Below are positions 35,301-42,829 of a stretch of DNA of 64,000 bases, piece after piece (position 1 is the stretch's first letter; every line of letters begins with the position of its first letter). This DNA comes from Bacillota bacterium (GTDB lineage: Bacteria; Bacillota; Clostridia; Lachnospirales; Lachnospiraceae). Below the pieces are notes generated by a model, which worked only from the letters and a program-made list of their open reading frames with translations, ran no database searches and had not been told where the DNA came from. Made by a program: the position numbers and the translations under genes. Location of the stretch: positions 1-64,000 of the forward strand of contig JAEZUM010000055.1 of assembly GCA_023421075.1 (NCBI GenBank). The letters are read 5' to 3'.

Positions 35301-36179
35301 TTTCCGTTAGTAAATGGCAGCCATCCTTTTTATAAGAACATGGGAATCCTTAAGACAGGATACCTGGTACGCTTTTTACTGGACACCACCGGCAATATGT
35401 TCTCCGATAGCTGTAAGGTATCAATAAAGCCTAAATTCTATTATGTTGATAAAGATGGTAAGAACAGGGTAGCAGTAGATCTTTACTATACGGAGTTGAT
35501 TAATAATAAAACAAAGCACCTCGTTAAGGTAGGCGGTCCCTTGGATCAGACTAACCTGAAGACTGTTAGAACAGGAGACCTATATCTAGGAATACCCCAA
35601 TCAGAATTAAAACAGACGGCGAAATTACGTGGTATGACATTTGGAAATTTCATAGCCAAAAGCTCCCCTATGTTCAATTTTTCTGACATAAGATTAAATT
35701 GGGCTTTCCGCACCTATATCAATAATGCATATACGAATAAAGTGAAGAGTTATCCTTCCTTTGAGGATATGGAGAATGCAGGGATTAAGGAATCTGACCT
35801 TCTTGAACGAATGCAGCGATGGTATGGCCAGTATTACATACCGAATGAGGTGCATGTCGTAGAGAAGGGCTTCGATGTCTTGGATTATGCTGATAAATAC
35901 GGTGTCGATTACAAGGAGAGCTTTTGGAAGAAGGATGGCTATATTATCGTCAACTTTTCAATCGAGACCATAGGAGAGGATGGTAGCCGAAGGCTTAGTT
36001 ATATTAATGTAGCGAACTACAGAGATAACGGACATTGTAGTATGTGGCTTCAGGAAGGACCTGTGCAGACAAAGAAGAGTTCAGATGGAGCAGAATTCCA
36101 TTTCTATGCAGGTGATTTTATAGTTTATTACTGTTCAAAATCAGCAAGCCAAGATTATAGCTCCGGTGCAATATATTAA
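32322..36179 (+). CDS. Large secreted surface protein (last gene of Tad-like cluster)
   Basis: A 1285-residue protein with a signal peptide (hydrophobic YYRIISAILVFALLIGFTGV, probable cleavage near ISAA). It has no C-terminal membrane helix and no LPxTG. Around residue 430 there is a Pro/Thr-rich linker (PTPTPKPDGFTPPN). The rest is beta-rich with many Tyr/Asn/Thr, suiting an extracellular adhesin or filament sheath. A DUF5704-type domain is conceivable but not verified. AGGGGG precedes the ATG by 10 bases. An exact 16-bp inverted repeat lies within the signal-peptide codons (32383-32421). The absence of its own wall anchor suggests that it binds the SLH protein encoded upstream or the filament. 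Confidence 0.6.
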   Translation: MHSIIKNYYRIISAILVFALLIGFTGVQPVKPISAATTQYEWLKEGESHTFLRILTIDDEKLTVTLQGTHNRATSNYRYATQRFAITKRTYNINGYFPSDLDVAFIEPKSIYDDRIGNTVTTTYIIDYTAFMKALKKINASGADIVNGSIPIYLHFVFKTYNGEVCTPANTTATNILGYCEMMEAPVKYRLGYSEWGEGTQEKLRDYYNLPFFVKSSFDYKIVAVDKNKTELKGAVNASGNTMPSPLKTDTIIYEDDVKYSLSSANQELAYNNKIYKYMNTWYYEYQNRDPNEMKNSGNKTGASVSINAPDAMPGSMMTIYMVYDSAPGDPYKVKVVAETESGTLIQDLQSARDTLGGASFTFNMPATQKYLNNKYTYQNKWKLTYTSPTGTEKSSSIVNEEHITNYIMPDAKKDSTAVFHMIYSTSAAPSPTPTPKPDGFTPPNITPPPTDSVYMEFTTPVNTGVINADNRGGEKFTSVQGVPTTESLYGQVSAKDYLVGYTFVKKTGVKYYPITVKKDYILSWMTATPTTVPGGGPKPVSEMVTVTQTITVARAYAYWEIQNFECYKISSAILRNYSLPNEAITLYPNFSYYNPPFVFLNHSSNEDYHIIPPREYVSGIILPSETIASSGTSKPTINKEDFSEKAWSLTGNINVKSDFLNFNGTTVMDDSMAQIIVPDINRNGVTQCESFINQNVLYKPNNIIEATKPNGTYASSGTITYTSIASVNPTRPSSPQYSIDGINKVVIHTPVVCIPSITADNAKHSQLINPTAGTTQLILDPDPTYSDFVVEISNTGLHSNKQGYYTRDFSRCLRDSNISYIAEDDGVLMNQVKFPFDVYMDKGVANDRTDDKFIKSHTWLTIGRTTPRFYLPMTVNEGVYTVQFRTVAVNGLPHINQTEEYANKKLANYVATNTLNVEVSGRIYGLTIYDLTDYPIWEEVFRVKDSMDFKKDFSRYAPGTGLLSYSKNRSYTYTLGTNDQYGVDTGRITKYTFPLVNGSHPFYKNMGILKTGYLVRFLLDTTGNMFSDSCKVSIKPKFYYVDKDGKNRVAVDLYYTELINNKTKHLVKVGGPLDQTNLKTVRTGDLYLGIPQSELKQTAKLRGMTFGNFIAKSSPMFNFSDIRLNWAFRTYINNAYTNKVKSYPSFEDMENAGIKESDLLERMQRWYGQYYIPNEVHVVEKGFDVLDYADKYGVDYKESFWKKDGYIIVNFSIETIGEDGSRRLSYINVANYRDNGHCSMWLQEGPVQTKKSSDGAEFHFYAGDFIVYYCSKSASQDYSSGAIY
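32383..32421. repeat. 16-bp perfect hairpin inside a signal-peptide coding region
   Basis: TAATAGGTTTTACTGG pairs exactly with CCAGTAAAACCTATTA around a 7-base loop (TGTTCAG), about 60 bases after the start codon. No T run follows, so it is not a normal terminator. Confidence 0.75.
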
Positions 36180-36615
36180 TAGATTTATATAAAAATATAG
36201 AAATCATTTGATGATTTATCAAAAAAATTTGTCTTATTTATATGTATCAAATGAGATGGATTAAAGCGCATTAAACGACATGTATAAACTTTTAAAGTGG
36301 GATAGAATACCTATAAAACATATATCGACAAAAAGGTCTAGGCATAGTGCTTTATACCCAGAGTTAAAATTGGGTATTTTACATAAATTTGAAAAATATA
36401 GTTGACTTTTACAATATTTTGATATTAAAATGAGTTTATAAGGGGCGTTGCAATAAGCAATTGTACTCATTTGGCATTATAATAATTGAGCTGTAGACCT
36501 TTCTATTACTTCTAGTTTTTCTTTCATTCTAAAGCATATCAGCATGTTTCCACTTCGACTTTTCAAACCGTTCTGTCTCAACCTTTATTATTATCATGCA
36601 TTTTGAATGCTACCC
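36180..36615. other. Intergenic region, no gene seen
   Basis: AT-rich space between the end of the Tad-like cluster and the glutathione peroxidase terminator. A small inverted repeat AAATCAT/ATGATTT lies near 36201. A 69-codon minus-strand frame (36261-36470) has no ribosome site and odd composition. Confidence 0.5.
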
Positions 36616-36669
36616 AGAATAAAGCGACGAAGTTAAAAAGGATTCTTTTTAACTTCGTCGCTTTATTCT
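36616..36669 (-). terminator. 25-bp perfect hairpin between convergent units
   Basis: AGAATAAAGCGACGAAGTTA with its A5G extension pairs over 25 bases with the complementary arm around a 4-base loop (GATT). It lies about 30 bases beyond the minus-strand peroxidase stop and could end transcription from both sides. Confidence 0.75.
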
Positions 36670-36700
36670 ATATGAGGGGGAGGGGAAGTAACAACTTTAA

Positions 36701-37246
36701 TTAAAGGAGCGCTTTAATCTTATCCTCGACTAAGAACATATCTGCGGTAGGCTCAAAGCGCTCTGCTACATTGCCCTTACGGTCGATTAAGAACTTGGTA
36801 AAGTTCCATTTGATACTGGGCTTGCTAGCGTAGTCAGGATCATCGGCTTCAAGCTTTGGAACTAATCTTGGAGTGATGGGATGAGAATTGTCAAAGCCTG
36901 CGAAGCCCTTCTGGCTGGTTAAGTATTTGAAGAGCGGATGTGCATTCTCTCCGTTTACCTCGATCTTAGAGAAGGTAGGGAAGGAGATGCCATAATTGGA
37001 CTCACAGAAGGAATAGATCTCTTCATCGGTACCGGGGGCTTGATTGCCGAACTGATTACAAGGGAAGTCCAGAACGACGAAGCCTTCGTCGGAATATTTC
37101 TCATACAGATCCTGAAGATCATCATATTGGGGGGTAAAGCCACATTGGGTTGCGGTATTTACAATTAACAGAACCTTTCCTTCGTACTCGGATAATGCAA
37201 CCTCATCACCATGTTTACTTACTGCTTTAAAATCATATATACTCAT
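36701..37246 (-). CDS. Glutathione peroxidase family protein (Cys type), long copy
   Basis: A 181-residue thiol peroxidase. Visible motifs: NTATQCGFTPQY with the active Cys35, LDFPCNQFGNQAPG with Gln65 and the second conserved Cys, and IKWNFTKFLID with Trp/Asn of the catalytic tetrad. In bacteria such Cys proteins usually reduce hydroperoxides with thioredoxin instead of glutathione. Compared with its neighbour at 37359 it has an insert (DNSHPITPRLVPKLEADDPD), typical of the longer class. The start has AAGGAATG-type site upstream. The two copies lie in tandem with 112 bases between them, likely one oxidative-stress unit in an anaerobe. Confidence 0.93.
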   Translation of the reverse strand: MSIYDFKAVSKHGDEVALSEYEGKVLLIVNTATQCGFTPQYDDLQDLYEKYSDEGFVVLDFPCNQFGNQAPGTDEEIYSFCESNYGISFPTFSKIEVNGENAHPLFKYLTSQKGFAGFDNSHPITPRLVPKLEADDPDYASKPSIKWNFTKFLIDRKGNVAERFEPTADMFLVEDKIKALL

Positions 37247-37358
37247 ATGCTCATTCCTTTCTCAACTCTAAGATTTTATTATTGGGTTAATTTAATATAT
37301 TTGGTATATTGGCAGCAATAATAGGATGCTGTCCTTATTTCAGTCTTATGCGATTGTT

Positions 37359-37841
37359 TTATTTTGTATTCAATAATTTCTGGATATCCTTCTCGATGCT
37401 TTCCGGAGTATCGGTAGGAGCGTAGCGCTTCACAACCTTACCGTCACGGTCAACTAAGAACTTGGTAAAGTTCCATTTAATACTGCTGCCGAGGGTGCCG
37501 CCTTTTTCTTTCTTCAGGAATTGAAATAGGGGTTCTGCATCTTTGCCATTCACATTAACTTTAGAGAATAACTGGAAGGTTGTTCCGTATCTGGACATGC
37601 AGAAGTTATGAATCTCCTCCTCTGACCCCGGAGCTTGATTTCCAAATTGATTACAGGGGAAGTCAAGTACTTCGAAGCCCTTGTCGGACAGCTTCTCATA
37701 CAATGCCTGTAAGCCCTGATATTGTGGTGTAAAACCGCAGCCGGTGGCGGTATTGACAATGAGAAGAACCTTTCCTTTGAAGTTACTCATTGAAACATCA
37801 TTTCCTTTAGAATCTTTTACGTTATAATCATATAAACCCAT
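37359..37841 (-). CDS. Glutathione peroxidase family protein (Cys type), short copy
   Basis: A 160-residue protein with NTATGCGFTPQY (Cys35), LDFPCNQFGNQAPG and IKWNFTKFLVD, the same catalytic set as the neighbouring paralogue but without its insert. It detoxifies hydroperoxides, probably with thioredoxin as reductant. The start at 37841 is preferred: AAAGG is 10 bases upstream, whereas an ATG nine bases earlier overlaps that site. It is the upstream gene of the tandem pair. Both use Cys, not selenocysteine; no in-frame TGA is needed. Confidence 0.93.
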   Translation of the reverse strand: MGLYDYNVKDSKGNDVSMSNFKGKVLLIVNTATGCGFTPQYQGLQALYEKLSDKGFEVLDFPCNQFGNQAPGSEEEIHNFCMSRYGTTFQLFSKVNVNGKDAEPLFQFLKKEKGGTLGSSIKWNFTKFLVDRDGKVVKRYAPTDTPESIEKDIQKLLNTK

Positions 37842-38111
37842 TTGGCTCATCCTTTCGGCAGATAAATTATTTACAATTAGATTGTACGCTATTTAAAATG
37901 GTTTGTCAATATATAATTATTATTTTTTTATTCGATGGAATTAATTGCATTCATAGGAAGGATACGATACTATGTAGTTAGTAATATCGGTGAGATTATA
38001 TAGGATGGAACCTCGATTATGGAAATAGCAACCTTAGGTTGACAAAGTTCAACTACGAATTGGTAGTGGCAATTTGAAATTTCCGATATGATTAGGCTTG
38101 GAGGTGAGGGA

Positions 38112-38576
38112 ATGTCATTAGGATCAAAGCTTCAAAAGCTTAGAAAATCAAAGAATTTATCACAAGAGGCATTTGCTGATATCATGAAGGTAAGCAGACA
38201 GTCGGTATCCAAATGGGAATTGGATCAGACCTTTCCGGAGATAAGTAAGTTAATTGAGATTGCAGATTATTTTCAGATTACGCTGGATGACCTGCTGAGA
38301 GATAATCAGGCAGAAGCATTGAATGTAAACAAATCACAAGAAGAGGTGTATATCGGATATCAGGAATCGGTGAGGGCTGCGGACAAGAATTTGCTTCAAT
38401 ACATCCGTTCGTTACCTATGAGAATTAAATTAACACTTTTTATTGTTGTTACTGTTCTTTTCCTCTATGTATCTTATCGTGTAGGAGACTATACTGCATT
38501 GATAGCTTATTTATGCAGTGCCTTAGCTGCAGCGATTGTTCGAAGATGGAAGGATGAACGGTATCATAGAGAATGA
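38112..38576 (+). CDS. XRE-family regulator with C-terminal membrane helices
   Basis: A 154-residue protein: an HTH of XRE/Cro type (residues about 5-60; LSQEAFADIMKVSRQSVSKWE and FPEISKLIEIADYFQITLDDL), a linker, and two hydrophobic segments (IKLTLFIVVTVLFLYVSY and YTALIAYLCSALAAAIV). This form is common in Clostridia, and its DNA targets are unknown. Start at 38112 chosen by GGAGGTGAGGG directly upstream. Upstream at about 38038-38054 GTTGA...TCAAC could be an operator. It is followed by a long hairpin at 38602. Confidence 0.85.
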   Translation: MSLGSKLQKLRKSKNLSQEAFADIMKVSRQSVSKWELDQTFPEISKLIEIADYFQITLDDLLRDNQAEALNVNKSQEEVYIGYQESVRAADKNLLQYIRSLPMRIKLTLFIVVTVLFLYVSYRVGDYTALIAYLCSALAAAIVRRWKDERYHRE

Positions 38577-38601
38577 AATGGTGAAGCATATTGAACGATA
38601 A

Positions 38602-38656
38602 AACTGCCTCCATATGTTAGGTATTTTCAACCTGACTTATGGGGGCAGTATTTTAT
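38602..38656 (+). terminator. Shared terminator of XRE and CNNM genes
   Basis: ACTGCCTCCATA and TATGGGGGCAGT pair (with small bulges), inner arm AGGT/ACCT, and T-rich flanks on both sides, so it can serve both convergent genes. Confidence 0.75.
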
Positions 38657-38709
38657 ACTTATCGTTTCTTTTATTTTGATCAAAGGTCCTATCATGTACC
38701 TTACTTCGC

Positions 38710-40005
38710 TTAATCTTCTTCCTTACTCTTATCTTGCTCTGCTTCTGTGTTCTCACCCTTAATTAAGATATGAACCTTATCGACACGATTCTTATCTACT
38801 CCGGCAACGGTGAATACAACATCATCGTCGGTTACCGTTTCTCCTTCTTCGGGTAGATGATCCAGAAGATATATTATATGTCCTGCGATTGAGTCGTAAT
38901 CATCGGACTCAAGCTCAAGTCCAAGTGCTTCATTGATTTCATCAAGCTTGGTAAATCCATCTACCAGATACTCATTTTCGGCGATGACCTGAATGCTGTC
39001 CTCTTCGTCGTCATCGTATTCATCTCGGATGTCACCGACGATTTCTTCCAGTAAATCTTCGATGGTAATGAGTCCTACCGTTGCGCCGTATTCATCAAGG
39101 ACGATAGCCAGGGAGATGGAGTTTCTTCTCATCTCAATCAGCAGCTCTGAGGTCTTCTTATATTCATACGTAAAGTATGGTTCTCTCATGACATCGATAA
39201 TGTTGAAGTCTTCCTTATTGCCATGATAGAAGAAGACATCCTTAAGATTCACAATACCGATTACATTATCTCTGGTTTCAGAATACACAGGCATCCTTGT
39301 ATATTTTTCCTCAGAAAAGGCTTGTACCAGTTCTTCATAGGTTAACTCTACGTTAGCAAATGCCATATCGGTACGAGGTACCATGACATCCTTCGCTAAT
39401 GCATCACCGAAATCAACTACATTGGTTATCATTCTACGTTCTTCGCTTTCGATAACACCCTCCTCATGACTATAATCCAGAAGGTTACGGAGCTCAGTCT
39501 CTGTGATTGCTGAGGTCTTGGCTTGTGCATCAATGTGGAAGAGTACCATTATTCCGTTACAGAACTTGTTCAGAATAAATACCAGGGGTGTTAACAACTT
39601 GGTTAATAAGTAAATTGGGCCTGCAATTACAAACGCTACCTTCTCCGGATATATGGTTGATATTGTCTTAGGCAATATCGAGCCAAAGGTTAAATAGAGA
39701 AGAATAAGTACTCCGATGGATAATCCTACCCATTCGTTACCCCAGTACCGGATCGACATAGTAGTGGCAAGAGCGGAAGCGGTAAGCTTCGTGACGTTCT
39801 TGCAGATCAAAATGGTACTTAGCATCTTTCGTGGTTCTTCAATTAGTTTACTAACGGTTTTTGCACCTCTTACATCGTCGTCCTCCAGAGAACGGATGCG
39901 AAGTTTATTCACACCGTTTAAGGCTGCCTCTGAGCAAGTAAAGAAAGCGGACAGTATAAAAAGTATAATCAATATAATCGGTTGCGTGGCGTCACCGAGG
40001 TCCAA
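38710..40005 (-). CDS. CNNM/CorC-type transporter protein with CBS pair
   Basis: A 431-residue protein: an N-terminal DUF21 region with about four helices (LSAFFTCSEAALNGVNKLRI at the start), two CBS domains (about 200-330; VMVPRTDMAF and LVDEYGATVGLITIEDLLEEIVG), and a C-terminal CorC_HlyC domain (about 345-420). This layout is of the CNNM/HlyC family, involved in magnesium or other cation handling. The start is TTG at 40005 with AGGAG 8 bases upstream. The promoter lies at 40063-40091. It is one gene, convergent with the XRE regulator. Confidence 0.9.
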   Translation of the reverse strand: MDLGDATQPIILIILFILSAFFTCSEAALNGVNKLRIRSLEDDDVRGAKTVSKLIEEPRKMLSTILICKNVTKLTASALATTMSIRYWGNEWVGLSIGVLILLYLTFGSILPKTISTIYPEKVAFVIAGPIYLLTKLLTPLVFILNKFCNGIMVLFHIDAQAKTSAITETELRNLLDYSHEEGVIESEERRMITNVVDFGDALAKDVMVPRTDMAFANVELTYEELVQAFSEEKYTRMPVYSETRDNVIGIVNLKDVFFYHGNKEDFNIIDVMREPYFTYEYKKTSELLIEMRRNSISLAIVLDEYGATVGLITIEDLLEEIVGDIRDEYDDDEEDSIQVIAENEYLVDGFTKLDEINEALGLELESDDYDSIAGHIIYLLDHLPEEGETVTDDDVVFTVAGVDKNRVDKVHILIKGENTEAEQDKSKEED

Positions 40006-40062
40006 AATATCATCTCCTAATATTCATAATTGTTAAAAATAAAGTTACTTATACAATTTCTC

Positions 40063-40091
40063 ATATTACAGTAAGAGTGACATAATGTCAA
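40063..40091 (-). promoter_or_regulatory. Promoter of the CNNM gene
   Basis: On the minus strand TTGACA and TAATAT are separated by 17 bases. The start would be about 55 bases before the TTG start codon. Confidence 0.8.
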
Positions 40092-40345
40092 GTTTTTGGG
40101 TATATTTTCATTGTAATTTTATGCATTAACGCCGGTTTGAGTTGAAGTGTCCCGAGCACGGCTTCCGGGTAGGCAGAATAGGGGGATTATAATGGATTTA
40201 TGTCGAAATAGGTCTTAGGAACTAAAATGTGCTATTTAGTATCAGTTGATTCCTATTGAGAAATGTCCCAAATTGATGTATGATTAAAAACAGAGTGGTT
40301 TTGATTTTTGTCAGCTATCTATGTAGCACCCTAGGAGGAAATAAA
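40092..40345. other. Upstream region of the phospholipase-like gene
   Basis: Holds a GC-richer piece (GAGTTGAAGTGTCCCGAGCA and beyond, about 40138-40175) unlike the AT-rich surroundings, and a TATAAT at about 40188-40193 without a good -35. No gene or known RNA recognised. Confidence 0.4.
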
Positions 40346-40969
40346 TTGAGGAAGAAATCCCATATTTCACTTGCGAAGTACTTGATGAATAACTTGAATG
40401 TACAGGATTTACATGAACATAAGAAAGCTTTTTACATTGGAAGTATTCTACCCGACATTAAACCATCATTCCTGACGAAGAGACATACAATCGAAGAAAC
40501 CTTTGACATCCTCATGGATGAGATAAAGAAGATAACCGTAGATTATGATATTAATCGAGGGATCAATGGCTATTATGCCAGACACCTGGGAGTTATCACC
40601 CACTACTTATCGGATTATTGTACCTTTCCCCATAATTCAATCTTCACCGGTACCTTAACGGAGCACTGCTTTTATGAGAAGGAACTAAAGCATTCGCTCA
40701 GAGAATATGTTCAAAGTGACTCGGCGCAGAGAGAGCGTAACGAATATAAGAAATCCCATACCCTCGAGGAGATCAGTCATTTCATTCAGAAGACCCATAA
40801 GGAATATCTGAAGGCAATCAAGACAGTGAAGGGTGATATTCACTATATTATTGAGCTATGCTTTAAAGTGGTTGATGCAATTTTGATGTTTTTCGAGATT
40901 GCACTGGAACACTTTGAACATAAGCTGATCAGAGAACATAGCCTGCAAGTAGAATATTCAAGAACATAA
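40346..40969 (+). CDS. Zinc-dependent phospholipase C-like protein
   Basis: A 207-residue protein. A pattern of metal-binding residues fits the Zn_dep_PLPC family: His6 after the start, IGSILPDIKPSF with Asp37, RHTIEE with His47, and ARHLGVITHYLSDYCTFPH with His80, His86, Asp90 and His96. There is no signal peptide from this start, so it would act inside the cell, or the start is different. The TTG at 40346 is preferred: GGAGG lies 7 bases upstream, while the ATG at 40280 has none. The substrate is not known. A terminator follows. Confidence 0.8.
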   Translation: MRKKSHISLAKYLMNNLNVQDLHEHKKAFYIGSILPDIKPSFLTKRHTIEETFDILMDEIKKITVDYDINRGINGYYARHLGVITHYLSDYCTFPHNSIFTGTLTEHCFYEKELKHSLREYVQSDSAQRERNEYKKSHTLEEISHFIQKTHKEYLKAIKTVKGDIHYIIELCFKVVDAILMFFEIALEHFEHKLIREHSLQVEYSRT

Positions 40970-40981
40970 TTATAGAATGAG

Positions 40982-41013
40982 AACCCTGTCAAAGTGTCTG
41001 ACAGGGTTTTTTT
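40982..41013 (+). terminator. Terminator of the phospholipase-like gene
   Basis: AACCCTGTC pairs with GACAGGGTT, followed by seven T. Confidence 0.88.
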
Positions 41014-41021
41014 GATTTGCG

Positions 41022-41109
41022 CGTAAGCAAAGTGAGCATTTATAAACGCTCTTATTAAAATGCAAACGCGCACGCGAGCCATAGAAACTCGTGTAGCGTG
41101 TTTCTTACG
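41022..41109. other. Possible structured three-way RNA/DNA element
   Basis: CGTAAG near 41022 and CTTACG near 41104 could close a junction holding GAGC/GCTC and a GC-rich arm around GCACGCGAG/CTCGTGT. Partly G-U paired. It lies between a terminator and the next promoter. No known class recognised. Confidence 0.35.
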
Positions 41110-41110
41110 G

Positions 41111-41139
41111 TTGAAATCTGGTAGATATTGTACTATGAT
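41111..41139 (+). promoter_or_regulatory. Promoter of the CoiA-like gene
   Basis: TTGAAA and TATGAT with 17 bases between. A hairpin (GATAGAAAAAT/ATTTTTCTATC, 41143-41169) lies at the very start of the transcript, which could stabilise it. Confidence 0.72.
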
Positions 41140-41226
41140 AAGATAGAAAAATGTACAATTTTTCTATCAGCAGATTTGATGGGTGCCCAAATGAGCGGTA
41201 CTAGTTAGTATGAGGAGATATCCGAT

Positions 41227-42285
41227 ATGGAGAACAGCTTATACCGGGGAACGATGATATGTACCTATGATTTGAAGGATGAGAATGGGATATATTATGA
41301 AGACATGGTACTGGAGTGGAAGGAAGCAGCAGCAGAGCGAGGATTAAGGTGCGTGGATTGCGGAGCACCGGTATATCTGGCCGCAGGACCGATCAAGGAG
41401 CCGTATTTTGCACATTATGATATCCAGGAATGTGAATATGGAATCGGACAAGAATCAGAGGAGCTGAAGAAGGGGAAGAGACTTCTGTATCAACTATTGA
41501 AGCGAAGCTTTCCGGATCGTGATATTCAAGCGAGATTCAGATTAGAGAATGGGATGTACAGCACCCTATTCTGTAAGCATGAAGATCAACCGATTGCCCT
41601 TGATTACCGCTTAGTCAATAATAGTCTACAGAAATTCCGCCTGAGAGACGATTACTATCAGTCACATCGGATTAAGGTGATCTACATTCTTGGTAAGCGT
41701 CAGGAGAAGGATACGAAGCAACTGGATTGGTATCAGAACTTAATCCAGAATGCCATGGGCTATCTGGCCTTTCTGGATACGAAGAAGGAGCAGCTTACAT
41801 TAAAGCGAAGCTTTGGTTATCGCCTCGGTAAGGAGAGGCATTTTAAATACTGTATAAAAGCTTATCCGATCCGAGAACTAATAATGGAGTCATCAGGAAG
41901 GATGCTTTGTGATTTCGAGGCTATGTGCCGTGAGATGGAGCAGCAGATTGAAGAAGAGAAGTCCAGGTATGGACGGACTCAGGATCGGCTTCGTCAGCTT
42001 CGGGAGGAAAAGCTCCGACTGGAGAGGGAAGAGCAGATACGCATGGAGGCTTATCGAAGGCAGCAGGAAGGTAATCAAGCAGATAAATCAAATAGACCTG
42101 AGCAGGAGGATGCTCAGCCATATCCTGCAGTGGAGGAGTCACCAATGTCCTTAAGGAGGCGCAGTGATGATGAAGTATTGGCATTGGGTCTAAATATCGC
42201 CCTTTATCATAAATGTGTCACTATGATTGAACAAGGGGATGGACATCTGGTTGCGAAGAAATATTATGACCTGATTATAGGCTAA
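41227..42285 (+). CDS. CoiA-like competence/nuclease family protein
   Basis: A 352-residue protein. The N-terminal zinc motif RCVDCGAPVYL...FAHYDIQEC (Cys42, Cys45, His63, Cys69) is followed by EELKKGKRLLYQLLKR, and a region with IALDYRL and IKVIYILG that may be the restriction-endonuclease-like core of CoiA. A coiled-coil segment rich in Glu/Gln/Arg lies at about 235-290. CoiA works in processing of DNA taken up during transformation; no other competence genes are nearby, so a more general role is possible. GGAG lies 8 bases before the ATG. It is followed after 24 bases by the deacylase gene. Confidence 0.7.
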   Translation: MENSLYRGTMICTYDLKDENGIYYEDMVLEWKEAAAERGLRCVDCGAPVYLAAGPIKEPYFAHYDIQECEYGIGQESEELKKGKRLLYQLLKRSFPDRDIQARFRLENGMYSTLFCKHEDQPIALDYRLVNNSLQKFRLRDDYYQSHRIKVIYILGKRQEKDTKQLDWYQNLIQNAMGYLAFLDTKKEQLTLKRSFGYRLGKERHFKYCIKAYPIRELIMESSGRMLCDFEAMCREMEQQIEEEKSRYGRTQDRLRQLREEKLRLEREEQIRMEAYRRQQEGNQADKSNRPEQEDAQPYPAVEESPMSLRRRSDDEVLALGLNIALYHKCVTMIEQGDGHLVAKKYYDLIIG

Positions 42286-42309
42286 TAGGAAGCAGAAGGA
42301 GAAGATAAC

Positions 42310-42789
42310 ATGGCAATTGAGAAAGTCAGAGAATATTTGAAGCAGTGGGGGAAGGATAATGATATCCTGGAATTCGAGACCTCCAGTGCCACCGTTGAAT
42401 TAGCAGCGAATGCGCTTGGCGTCGTCCCCGGTAGAATTGCGAAGACCTTGTCCTTCAAAACGGAAGAAGGGGCTTTGTTAGTGATCGCAGCAGGAGATGC
42501 CAGGATAGACAATGCCAGATTCAAGTCAGAGTTTGGCCTTAAGGCGAAGATGCTTACTCCGGAGGAGGTTCTAAAATATACGGGACATGCCATCGGTGGA
42601 GTGTGTCCCTTTGCGTTGAATCAGGGACTTCCGGTATATTCGGATATTTCCATGAAGCGTTTTACTACAGTTTATCCGGCTTGTGGAAGCAGCAATTCTG
42701 CGATCGAGCTTACCTGTGAGGAGCTTCAGGAGTATTCGCAAAGCACGGGTTGGGTCGATGTCTGCAAAGGCTGGCAGGAAGAAGAATAA
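42310..42789 (+). CDS. YbaK/EbsC-type aminoacyl-tRNA deacylase
   Basis: A 159-residue protein of the YbaK/ProX editing family: VPGRIAKTLSF with the conserved Lys, AGDARIDNARFK, and GHAIGGVCPFAL with the typical GGV(C)PF loop. It hydrolyses mis-charged tRNA (for example Cys- or Ala-tRNAPro). AAGGAG lies 8 bases before the ATG. The neighbours (CoiA-like before, esterase 40 bases after) are unrelated in function but on one strand with close spacing. Confidence 0.92.
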   Translation: MAIEKVREYLKQWGKDNDILEFETSSATVELAANALGVVPGRIAKTLSFKTEEGALLVIAAGDARIDNARFKSEFGLKAKMLTPEEVLKYTGHAIGGVCPFALNQGLPVYSDISMKRFTTVYPACGSSNSAIELTCEELQEYSQSTGWVDVCKGWQEEE

Positions 42790-42829
42790 TTAGTTAGAAA
42801 TTATAACAAATAAGGAAGGAAATGATCAT

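Noticed and set aside
14650..36179. Conjugative type IV secretion system or integrative element
   Set aside because: No relaxase, VirB4, coupling protein, integrase, transposase or attachment repeat is visible. The ATPase and platform fit the Tad type.
36261..36470. 69-codon minus-strand frame after the large surface protein
   Set aside because: No ribosome site, unusual composition (many Cys/Ser/Tyr) and no supporting context.
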